A DNA stretch of 64,000 bases. Origin: Cellvibrio sp. OA-2007 (GTDB lineage: Bacteria > Pseudomonadota > Gammaproteobacteria > Pseudomonadales > Cellvibrionaceae). Below, piece after piece: positions 35,748 to 44,298 of this stretch. How positions within the stretch are numbered: the first letter of the stretch is position 1; each line of letters begins with the position of its first letter. The translations under genes and the position numbers were made by a program. The stretch spans positions 62,001 through 126,000 of the forward strand of contig NZ_BBUL01000094.1 of NCBI RefSeq assembly GCF_000953825.1. The letters are read 5' to 3'. The notes under the pieces are model-generated. The model was given only the letters and a program-made list of their open reading frames with translations, searched no databases and was not told the DNA's origin.

Positions 35748-35924
35748 AATATTGGTCGACACGTAAACAGGTATTCGCGCTAGTATAACCCCATAAGCTT
35801 AGTCTACATTCAAGTAACAGGGCGATAACAATCAACTTCCACTACACCCAAAGCAAGCGAATTTTTTTCTGGCGCTAACTGCCTTGCTTTTGTATTTTAA
35901 CATTCTGTACATGCTACACCGCTT

Positions 35925-38162
35925 ATGATTCGTATTATTACAACCACCTTGAGTATTTTTTCGTTAATGGCTTATGTACTGAATGTCAGTGCAGCAAGCC
36001 CTACCCGCCCTGCCGAGAATTTTATCGGTGCAGAGGCCTGCAAAGGCTGCCATCTTAAAGAATACCAACAGTGGCAAAATTCCGATCACGATTGGGCTAT
36101 GCGCGAAGCCTCAGAACAGTCGGTGTTAGGGAATTTTAATAATCAAGTGTTTGAACACTTTGGCAGCAAATCGCGTTTTTATCGCAAAAATAACGAATTC
36201 TGGGTAGAGACCGAGAATGCTGAGGGAGCTCAGCAAAATTTTAAAATTAGCTACACCTTTGGTTTTTTTCCGTTACAGCAATATTTGATCGGTTTTCCCG
36301 ATGGTCGTTATCAAGCATTGAATATTGCCTGGGACTCGCGCCCTAACGCTGAGGGCGGGCAACGCTGGTATCACCTCTACCCTAATGAAGCTATTCCACA
36401 CAATGATGTATTGCACTGGACTGGTCCATACTTTAACTGGAATAGTCGCTGCGCCGCCTGCCACTCCACCAACCTTGAGCGCAATTACAATGCAACCAAC
36501 AATACTTACAATACCCGCTGGTCAGAAATTAATGTGAGTTGCGAAGCTTGCCATGGGCCAGGAAAAAAACATTTACAACTAATAAAAGAAGGAGCGACTA
36601 AAAAATATCCGCACAGTGGTTTTGATCTATACCTTAGCCCTGTTGGCGCTTGGTTAAAAACCCAAGAAAACCCAACCCTGGTTCACACTGGCGAGCGAGA
36701 TGATAGTCAAGTAGATGTGTGTGGTTCCTGCCATGGGCGACGCGCACAAATTAGCGAAGCACTGCCTTATGGCGCGCCCGCTACTGAATTTCATAATGCT
36801 TTTGATTTATCACTCTTGGAAGAACCGCTCTATTACCCAGACGGCCAAATTCGCGACGAAGTATTTGAAATAGGTTCTTTTGTGCAAAGCAAAATGTTTC
36901 ATAAGGGTGTGACCTGCAGCAATTGCCACGAGCCTCATTCACTCAAATTGCGTGCACCGGGAAATCAAGTTTGCGCCCAGTGCCACGCGCCCGACTATTT
37001 TGATACCCCCAAGCATCACCATCACACATCTAAGAGTGAAGGTGCACAATGTGTTAACTGCCATATGCCCAGCACAAATTACATGGTGGTCGATGGGCGC
37101 CGAGATCACAGCATTCGTATTCCGCGTCCCGATTTGAGCGATGCATTAGGTGCGCCTAATGCCTGCGTTAATTGCCATCAAAACAAAACAAATCCCTGGG
37201 CTGCAACAGCACTACAAGGTTGGTTAGCACAACAGGATAAATCCCTACCCGCCCACTACGGCCAGACCATTCACGCTGCGCAACAGAGACAAGCCAGCGC
37301 CGAACCAGCACTCATAAAACTAATTAATTCGCCCACTAGTGCTGCAGCACCCGCACTGGTGCAAGCCACTGCACTGACTTTACTGCCACCCACAGCAGCA
37401 AGTTTAGCCAGTGCCCAGCAGAAATTAACAGCTAAAGAACCATTGATTCGCAAAGCGGCGGTAAGTTTTTTTGCAGCGCTGCCTGCCGCTCAACGCCTAG
37501 ATTATTTATTACCACTGGCCAAGGATAAAGCCAAAGTCGTGCGATTAGAGGTGGCACGCTTGTTAGCAGAAATAAATAGTCAAAACTTAAACAAAGATGT
37601 TCAAGCGCAACTGGGCAAGTTATTTGCGGAATATATTCAAGCCCAACAAGTAAATGCAGACACCCCCGAAGCACAAATGAATTTGGGAATTTTTTACACC
37701 CGGCAACAAAACCTCACCGCAGCGAAAACCGCCTATGAGCTTGCGATTAAATTATCGCCCCAGTTTGCCAATGCCTATTTAAACCTGGCCGATCTTTACC
37801 GCATGCAAGGGCTAGAAGCGGCAGCCCAAAAAAGCTTGCAAACAGGCATCGCCATAAATCCCACTAACGCTGCCTTGCACTATGCCCTTGGATTAAGTTT
37901 AATTCGTCAAAAAAATTACATTGCGGCTGAAAAAGCGTTGCACCGCGCTACTGAATTAGACAGCACCAATCTTACTTACTTACAAGCTCATGCCCTAACG
38001 CTGGAGCAACTAGGACGCAGACCCGATGCCATCAATTTATTGATCAATGCACCTGAACAACGACGTGATAATTTGAGTTTACTCGTTACTTATTTGAAAA
38101 AAGAAAATCGGTTAGAAGAAGCGCAGCTGTATACCAAAAAATTGCACTTAATACAGGAATAA
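35925..38162 (+). CDS. Periplasmic octaheme cytochrome c with HEAT/TPR repeats
   Basis: A 745-residue exported protein. A signal peptide is followed by eight CxxCH heme motifs in the first 425 residues: CKGCH, CAACH, CEACH, CGSCH, CSNCH, CAQCH and two CVNCH. A long alanine/leucine-rich helical part follows, HEAT-like at first, then at least three TPRs (for example AQMNLGIFYTRQQNLTAAKTAYELA). Such cytochrome-TPR fusions occur in many Proteobacteria and Planctomycetes, and their electron partners are mostly unknown. No link to galactan breakdown is established. It is divergent from the AraC-type gene and convergent with a GH16 gene. Confidence 0.8.
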   Translation: MIRIITTTLSIFSLMAYVLNVSAASPTRPAENFIGAEACKGCHLKEYQQWQNSDHDWAMREASEQSVLGNFNNQVFEHFGSKSRFYRKNNEFWVETENAEGAQQNFKISYTFGFFPLQQYLIGFPDGRYQALNIAWDSRPNAEGGQRWYHLYPNEAIPHNDVLHWTGPYFNWNSRCAACHSTNLERNYNATNNTYNTRWSEINVSCEACHGPGKKHLQLIKEGATKKYPHSGFDLYLSPVGAWLKTQENPTLVHTGERDDSQVDVCGSCHGRRAQISEALPYGAPATEFHNAFDLSLLEEPLYYPDGQIRDEVFEIGSFVQSKMFHKGVTCSNCHEPHSLKLRAPGNQVCAQCHAPDYFDTPKHHHHTSKSEGAQCVNCHMPSTNYMVVDGRRDHSIRIPRPDLSDALGAPNACVNCHQNKTNPWAATALQGWLAQQDKSLPAHYGQTIHAAQQRQASAEPALIKLINSPTSAAAPALVQATALTLLPPTAASLASAQQKLTAKEPLIRKAAVSFFAALPAAQRLDYLLPLAKDKAKVVRLEVARLLAEINSQNLNKDVQAQLGKLFAEYIQAQQVNADTPEAQMNLGIFYTRQQNLTAAKTAYELAIKLSPQFANAYLNLADLYRMQGLEAAAQKSLQTGIAINPTNAALHYALGLSLIRQKNYIAAEKALHRATELDSTNLTYLQAHALTLEQLGRRPDAINLLINAPEQRRDNLSLLVTYLKKENRLEEAQLYTKKLHLIQE

Positions 38163-38187
38163 AAAATAATCTGGCAAGCCACCTCCA

Positions 38188-38238
38188 ATAAAAAACCTAA
38201 TGTCTCTAGGAAAAATACTTAGAGACAATAGGCTTTCT
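38188..38238. terminator. Bidirectional terminator between cytochrome and GH16 genes
   Basis: The stem CCTAATGTCTCTA/TAGAGACAATAGG matches at 12 of 13 positions (38196-38208 with 38220-38232). An A run on the left and a T-rich right side serve both convergent genes. Confidence 0.7.
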
Positions 38239-38257
38239 TAAACTAGAAAATAATTAA

Positions 38258-40048
38258 TTAAGGAACCAATTCAAACTTATCCGCATTCCACTCCCAAGTG
38301 GATGAGGTGGCGCCAGCACTAGTGACGCGAATGGTATGCGCACCTTTGGTTAAGGCAATTTTGCTGACAGAGCTGACTTTTTGGAAACTATCCCAACTGC
38401 CATTATTGGGCACGGCTTGAGTTAATACTTTTACTCCATCAACACTGACTTCCAGCGCAGCACCCGACATGGGTGAACTGACATAAGCGTTGAAGGTGTA
38501 GCTGCCGTCGGCCGCTACATTAATGGCGTAATCTGCCCAGTCGCCACGCTGATTGTAATTAATCGCACTTACTCCATTTACGCTATAGGTCTTAAAGCCA
38601 TCGTAAACACCGCCCGTTGCTGAAAAACTTTCCGCTTGTATGATCATGGCCACCGGTGCTGGCGTAGTCGGCGAACCGACAGCTGCGCTGCCTACTTTGG
38701 TCACGCGAATTTCATCACCATTCCATTGCCATGTACTAGTACCGGCACTTTCAATACGAACCGTATGGGTGCCTGCACCAATTGACAAATTATTTGCCAG
38801 CGTGGAGGCACTATATAACTCCCAACCACCGGTTGCAGCCAAGCTAGTGGTGCTGACATAAATACCGTCAATACTGAGTTTTGCACCTATACCGCTAATC
38901 AATGGTGATGCAGTGGTAACTTCAATTTTGTATTGCCCATCACTCGGCAAAGTAACCAAATAGTCAGCCCAATCACCGGCAGTATTGTAATTAATATTGC
39001 CGCTACCGGACTTGTTAAAACCAACATAGGTATCACCCGCTACACTTGCTGTTGATTTACCTGTATCAAAATAATTTGCAAAATCAATAACCGTAGTAGC
39101 ACTACTGCTACTTGAGTTGCTCAGGCTACTACTTGAAGAACTTACACTATTACTGGAACTAGTCGCGCTGCTGGTAACCGGCTTGTATACGCGAATCCAA
39201 TCCACAAACATTATGCTCTTACTAGTATCAGCCAACTCTGCTGCTGTTGGTCGTACATCGCGCCAATCCTGATGTTCCACATCAATAATAATGTGCAAAG
39301 ATTTATTGATGCCTGTGCCACCCGTAAAGTTATTAGGGTCAATCATTGCCGGACCGGAAACAGTACGAACTTTTACACCATCAATGTAGTAATCCAGATT
39401 CCAGGGATCTTTCCAATGCACACCATAAGTATGCATAGCACCGCGCCACGTTCCCGCACTATTTAAAATCCAGGACCCCGCATCGGTTGGTTGATAATCT
39501 TGAAAGGGAGAGCGAACAAATACGTGGTGACTCACATGCATACGCTGATCAAACCACTCCTGCCCAACACGATCACTACCGTAGGATTCCATTGCATCAA
39601 TTTCTTGTGTGGAATCAGCACTTAGCATCCATACCGCATTGGCCAGCGTATTGCCGGTATGTTTTACCCGCGCCTCTAAATACAACGGATAAGTAAACGT
39701 TTCCTTGGATGAAATAATGCCGGTATAGATTTTGTTGGTGCCCGCCTTTGCACTTGATTGCAAGGCCAAAGAACCTCCCGAAGTATAGGAATGACCAGCG
39801 TTAAATTCACTATCGCCCGGGCCAGTCCAACTATTGATAAAAGAAGGAACCCAGCGCGAGTTAAACTCAGCCGGTTTAACGGTGGGGCTAGCAGTGTAAT
39901 TAAATTCGTCAGATATTGACTGCAACTGCCACGTTTTACCTGTTCCAGCTGCTGCAGGAATAGGAACTGAATCCCAATCGGCAGCGAATGATGCCAAAGG
40001 AGCCGACAGCAACAAAGCTGCAGCAATGCATGAAGTGATTTTTTTCAT
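38258..40048 (-). CDS. GH16 endo-beta-agarase with two CBM6 modules
   Basis: A 596-residue secreted enzyme. Signal peptide 1-22. The mature N-terminus ADWDSVPIPAAAGTGKTWQLQ and SDEFNY is typical of GH16_16 beta-agarases. Catalytic motif E149-I-D151-A-M-E154. The catalytic domain (about 23-295) is followed by a Ser-rich linker and two CBM6 modules closely like those of the enzyme at 29242. It would cleave internal beta-1,4 bonds of agarose to neoagaro-oligosaccharides. It follows the related gene at 40132 by 83 bases on the same strand, so the two probably share a transcript started upstream of 41562. Confidence 0.92.
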   Translation of the reverse strand: MKKITSCIAAALLLSAPLASFAADWDSVPIPAAAGTGKTWQLQSISDEFNYTASPTVKPAEFNSRWVPSFINSWTGPGDSEFNAGHSYTSGGSLALQSSAKAGTNKIYTGIISSKETFTYPLYLEARVKHTGNTLANAVWMLSADSTQEIDAMESYGSDRVGQEWFDQRMHVSHHVFVRSPFQDYQPTDAGSWILNSAGTWRGAMHTYGVHWKDPWNLDYYIDGVKVRTVSGPAMIDPNNFTGGTGINKSLHIIIDVEHQDWRDVRPTAAELADTSKSIMFVDWIRVYKPVTSSATSSSNSVSSSSSSLSNSSSSSATTVIDFANYFDTGKSTASVAGDTYVGFNKSGSGNINYNTAGDWADYLVTLPSDGQYKIEVTTASPLISGIGAKLSIDGIYVSTTSLAATGGWELYSASTLANNLSIGAGTHTVRIESAGTSTWQWNGDEIRVTKVGSAAVGSPTTPAPVAMIIQAESFSATGGVYDGFKTYSVNGVSAINYNQRGDWADYAINVAADGSYTFNAYVSSPMSGAALEVSVDGVKVLTQAVPNNGSWDSFQKVSSVSKIALTKGAHTIRVTSAGATSSTWEWNADKFELVP

Positions 40049-40131
40049 TACAAAAACTCCAAAAAATTATTTTTATTTTAACGAAACCATAAAAAACACA
40101 ATCAAGATTTGATAAACAACCTCGCTAAAGG

Positions 40132-41562
40132 TTAGAGCGAACCAACTCGAGTAATTCGGATTTGGTCACCATTCCATTGCCAGGTACTACTACCCGTGCT
40201 TTCAATGCGCACAGTGTGAGTGCCGGCGCCAATGGAAATACTATTAGCCAGCGCAAATGCGCTATAGACTTCCCACCCACCGGTAGAACCCACACTGATA
40301 GTTCCCACATAAATCCCATCAATAATGAGTTTTGCACCAAGACCGCTGGTCATAGGGGATGCGGTAATAATTTCAAATTTGTATTTACCATCGCTAGGCA
40401 GCGTCACCAAATAATCACCCCAATCGCCTACCGTGTTGTAATTAATATTGCCACCACCGGATTTATTAAAACCAATATAGTTATCGCCAGAAACACTCGC
40501 CGTAGATTTACCCGTATCATAATAATTGGCGAAATCGATCAGCTGAACTGTATTGCTTGAAGCACTGCTAGCAGCGCTACTACTAGACGATGAACTGGTT
40601 GTTGCGGTTACAGGCTTATAAACACGAATCCAATCCACTTTAAAGGTGTGATTACTTGTATTAGTAATTTCAGCATCAGTCGGTTGGCGCCCTTGGGCTG
40701 CATTCCAATTTTGATCTTCCATATTGATAATGATATCCATCTCTTTAGTAATGCCTTTTCCACCCGTGATATTCCACGGATCTATACCATCAATGCCGTT
40801 GACGGTATTCAGTTTGTCCATCACTTTAACTAACTGGCCATTTACATAATATTCCAGGCGGGTTGGACTAACCCAATTCACACCAATACGAACCCAATTA
40901 TCAGCCCAATAAGTTACGCCATCCCCTGCATACCAAGTGCTGGCATCGCGCGGTTGGTAATCGGTAAATGGATTGCGAATAAATAAGTGATGGCTTAAAT
41001 GCAAGCGTTGCGCGAACCAATCATTGCGCGCCGCTTTGCCACCATAAGCCTCAAGAATATCAATCTCTTCTGTGTCGTCAGGGCTGAGCATCCACACATC
41101 AGATGCCATTACCGCATTGGCAATTTTTACCCGCGCCTCAACAAATACCGGATATTTCACTCTAGTCGTTGAGGTGATGCAGCCAGCACGCGTAGCAGGA
41201 GAAGTGAATTGCTCATTAATCCCATCGAGATTTAAATCCACATCGTAAGTTTTGGTTTCACCCGCAACACGTGTTGCTTTTATTTGCAATTGCCCGTCGG
41301 ATACTGAAGTATTTTCGCGCATCCACCGAGTAGGCCCTGGCCCTTCCCAGGTGTTGTGATAAAAATTAGTCCACTTACCACCGAAGGTTGCAGCAGATGT
41401 AGTAGCAGAGAAGTTGTAATTAAATTCATCCGACTGAGGCTGTAGCTGCCAAACTTTCCCAGCACCTGCACTAGCGGGCACAGGATATACATCCCAATCA
41501 GCTGCCAACGAAGCCACTGAAGTCAACATTAATGCTATACAGCATGAAATATGCTTTTTCAT
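40132..41562 (-). CDS. GH16 endo-beta-agarase with one CBM6 module
   Basis: A 476-residue secreted enzyme and close relative of its neighbour. Signal peptide 1-21, then ADWDVYPVPASAGAGKVWQLQ, SDEFNY and catalytic E166-I-D168-I-L-E171. The GH16 domain (about 22-320) contains an extra loop with a TYDVDLNLDGINEQF stretch absent from the neighbour. One CBM6 of the IDFANYYDTGK type closes the protein; the second CBM6 present in the relatives is missing. The pair looks like an old tandem duplication with different CBM content. Confidence 0.92.
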   Translation of the reverse strand: MKKHISCCIALMLTSVASLAADWDVYPVPASAGAGKVWQLQPQSDEFNYNFSATTSAATFGGKWTNFYHNTWEGPGPTRWMRENTSVSDGQLQIKATRVAGETKTYDVDLNLDGINEQFTSPATRAGCITSTTRVKYPVFVEARVKIANAVMASDVWMLSPDDTEEIDILEAYGGKAARNDWFAQRLHLSHHLFIRNPFTDYQPRDASTWYAGDGVTYWADNWVRIGVNWVSPTRLEYYVNGQLVKVMDKLNTVNGIDGIDPWNITGGKGITKEMDIIINMEDQNWNAAQGRQPTDAEITNTSNHTFKVDWIRVYKPVTATTSSSSSSSAASSASSNTVQLIDFANYYDTGKSTASVSGDNYIGFNKSGGGNINYNTVGDWGDYLVTLPSDGKYKFEIITASPMTSGLGAKLIIDGIYVGTISVGSTGGWEVYSAFALANSISIGAGTHTVRIESTGSSTWQWNGDQIRITRVGSL

Positions 41563-41699
41563 AACAGAACTCCACGAAATTATTTTTGTACGGGACGGAA
41601 AACGCTTGTTGATATGACGTTAATTGAACTAGGTTAATTATTATTTTTATAAGTCAGGCGACATCTATGTCTAATCAATACAGCACTCAATATATGTTA

Positions 41700-41710
41700 A
41701 TTGTTAACAT
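41700..41710. promoter_or_regulatory. Operator-like ATTGTTAACAT upstream of the GH16 pair
   Basis: The core TGTTAACA lies at 41702-41709, about 140 bases upstream of the GH16 start at 41562 and before the PhoD-like gene's terminator. Confidence 0.5.
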
Positions 41711-41744
41711 TATTCAAGCACAGGAAAATAACCTTTTCGTCTAA

Positions 41745-41777
41745 ACAAAAAAAGCTGCGGCATAAGGCCGCAGCTTT
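41745..41777 (-). terminator. Terminator after the PhoD-like gene
   Basis: A perfect 11-bp stem AAAGCTGCGGC/GCCGCAGCTTT. On the minus strand a T run follows. Confidence 0.88.
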
Positions 41778-41822
41778 GAGAAGGGAAAAACATGTGGAAG
41801 ATCAGCTATAGCAATTAAACAA

Positions 41823-44180
41823 TTAGCTCAAACTATTCACCCCGATATTTTCGTCTTGATGAATAGTCACCGGCCAACCCAAAAATTGATTTTCTGGGCT
41901 GTTACTTGCGACGTCCACTAAGAATTTAAAGGATTGGGTTGTATAGGTTTTAGCGGCGGTGTCAAACACAATAAAACCAAAACCACTGCCTTTTTCATGA
42001 GCTTGAATATAACGATTATTGGACTTGCCCACCTCGGGATTACCAACGGCATAAACATAAATTTTATTACCGAAACTATCCAAATATTCACCGGTTTGTG
42101 AGTGACCATGGGCAGGACGATGAGCAAAAGGAATTTTTATATCGTCAGGGCGCCACCATCTTGGCCAGCCCGCAGCAATAGCCGGTGTGCAAAATGCCCA
42201 GTTACTATCGCGCTGTGCATTCACACCGTATTGACACAACGAACCCAGGTGTGTGTCGCCACAAATGTGCAACGCTTTTGATATGCGCATGATTTCAATC
42301 GCACGATTGCGTGCACTGGCAGGCCAACCGCTGGAGTCAAAATCATATTTTAAATATTTGGTAGGCAGTGGTTGATGTGTTGATATACCAGCAAAAACAG
42401 TTTGGCTTAACACAGCTTTTAATGAATGACTGCGCCAATCATTCGCCCATTGCGCTAAGAACTCTTCTTGCTTGGTTCCTAACAGGTGTAAATCGGCGCG
42501 ATCAAATTGGGGGTTGATATAGGTTGGAGCTTCGCCCTCGCCGGTCACACCCACTTGAATATTTAACCGTTCCGGACCGCTCTTCCACTGACGATCAGCA
42601 AGAATTGCAAAGCCTACATTGCCGTATACTAAATCGGTGTAATAAACACTTATGCCACGCGGCGTAGGGGTTGCATCATAGGGTTCCGGGTGATGCGCCG
42701 TATTGGTTTTGTGTACCACATTAACAACACGGACTGGCGTTACATAACCACCCCAAGCATCTACATTGCCAGCAATAGGTGCATCTGTTGGCGCAGCAGC
42801 ACCGCCCTCACCCCACAAATTACCTTGCAATATATCGTGATCATCAGGCAAACAAATAGTTGGCGCATTGCGCATCACATCTCTAAACGCCCAACCAAAC
42901 TGATAAAATTTACGCAGATAATTTAAAATGGCAGGCTCCGCTGGCGTGCGAATAAAGCCAAAACCGCCATGATTTTCATAGAGTTGGTCACCGGAAAAAA
43001 ATACTAAATCCGGATTCAACTTGGCAACATTATTTGCTACCGGCGCATAAGGAAATGCATAATCATTTTGGCAAGTCAGCGCTGCCATACGCAAATCCCT
43101 TCCCTCAGGATTGGCTTTAATAATGCCAGAAAAATAATCTGGCACATGACTGCCATCACGACGCTGCTCGCGATAAACCACACGATAATTTACATCATCC
43201 TTTTCATTCCAATGGGCAATACGAAATGTTGCCAACCAGGCATCTGAATCAAGCGTAGCGTTTGCCAAAGATTTCCAATGACCCGACTTTTCAATTTGTA
43301 ACTCGACCTCGTTGCTATCATTCACACCCATAGGTCCAGTTAATACACTTAACTTCAATACAAAGCCTTCATCTGTACGGGTATCGTTAAGTGTATACAT
43401 AGTCCATAAAATAGGACCAAACTTCTGTTCTGGAACATAGTTAAATGCATCACCTTGCAATGTCCACTTTGAAAAACGATAGCTTGTGCCTTTCGGGTTC
43501 GCGGCAATTTCCGAAGAAATTGCAAAGTTGCTGACCACAGCGACATTACCCATGATGCTATCGGTTGCTACCAAATCATCTATTTGGCCAATTAATTTTC
43601 CACTGCCGACTAACCTTGCTTCAAACTTTAATGCGTATACACCAATACGCGGCTCACCAGAGAGTTTCAATTCAACTTCAGCATCGCCCAAGGATTGCAG
43701 CAATTCGACGCGCTTAGCGCCTAATGCAAGTTGATTGTGGATAATTCCAGCATCAAAGCCTTTTTGTACAAAACAGTTACTGCGATACTCTTTAATATCG
43801 CTATTCACACCAATGCGAATACCGGCACCGCCATCTTGCTCACCGTGTTTAACTCGCTTAAGGCGAACTGAAAGAGAAAAAATTCCCGAAGCGTTAGTCA
43901 GCTGATGAGTTAGGGAGTGAATACTACGATTACCACCGGTACTCAAACACTCTGCACCGCCATTAACAATACGCCAATCCTCCATGGGGTTAGCCCAATA
44001 GCTACCACCGATCCATACCCGATCATGGCTATTGCTCCAGGTATCAGCTACCGATGAATCACGCAGTTGTTGTGTTACTGGCTTATCATTGCCCGTGTTT
44101 ACAGAACAGCCAATAGCACTAGTTGCCAGACCTGCAACTGCCAGTTTTAATGCATCGCGACGTGAAAAAAAATCAGTCAT
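41823..44180 (-). CDS. PhoD-like metallohydrolase, Tat-exported lipoprotein
   Basis: A 785-residue protein. The N-terminus SRRDALKLAVAGLATSAIGC carries a Tat twin-arginine motif and a lipobox (Cys25). A beta-rich domain (about 50-250, resembling lectin/LamG-type sandwiches) precedes a PhoD-type catalytic region with metal-site motifs DLVFFSGDQLY, LPDDHDI and CGDTHLGS. Classical PhoD enzymes are Ca/Fe phosphodiesterases or alkaline phosphatases. In a locus rich in sulfated galactan enzymes, a sulfate- or phosphate-ester role on oligosaccharides is possible but speculative. It lies downstream of GH3 on the same strand (118-base gap). Confidence 0.75.
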   Translation of the reverse strand: MTDFFSRRDALKLAVAGLATSAIGCSVNTGNDKPVTQQLRDSSVADTWSNSHDRVWIGGSYWANPMEDWRIVNGGAECLSTGGNRSIHSLTHQLTNASGIFSLSVRLKRVKHGEQDGGAGIRIGVNSDIKEYRSNCFVQKGFDAGIIHNQLALGAKRVELLQSLGDAEVELKLSGEPRIGVYALKFEARLVGSGKLIGQIDDLVATDSIMGNVAVVSNFAISSEIAANPKGTSYRFSKWTLQGDAFNYVPEQKFGPILWTMYTLNDTRTDEGFVLKLSVLTGPMGVNDSNEVELQIEKSGHWKSLANATLDSDAWLATFRIAHWNEKDDVNYRVVYREQRRDGSHVPDYFSGIIKANPEGRDLRMAALTCQNDYAFPYAPVANNVAKLNPDLVFFSGDQLYENHGGFGFIRTPAEPAILNYLRKFYQFGWAFRDVMRNAPTICLPDDHDILQGNLWGEGGAAAPTDAPIAGNVDAWGGYVTPVRVVNVVHKTNTAHHPEPYDATPTPRGISVYYTDLVYGNVGFAILADRQWKSGPERLNIQVGVTGEGEAPTYINPQFDRADLHLLGTKQEEFLAQWANDWRSHSLKAVLSQTVFAGISTHQPLPTKYLKYDFDSSGWPASARNRAIEIMRISKALHICGDTHLGSLCQYGVNAQRDSNWAFCTPAIAAGWPRWWRPDDIKIPFAHRPAHGHSQTGEYLDSFGNKIYVYAVGNPEVGKSNNRYIQAHEKGSGFGFIVFDTAAKTYTTQSFKFLVDVASNSPENQFLGWPVTIHQDENIGVNSLS

Positions 44181-44298
44181 ATATCACCTACTTATTCATT
44201 AAATATAATTTTAGTGAGCAAAAATGTTCACTAGAAAAATGTCGGGCAAGCACACACCAAAGTGTTGAATGAAACCCAATGATCTATACAAACAAAAT

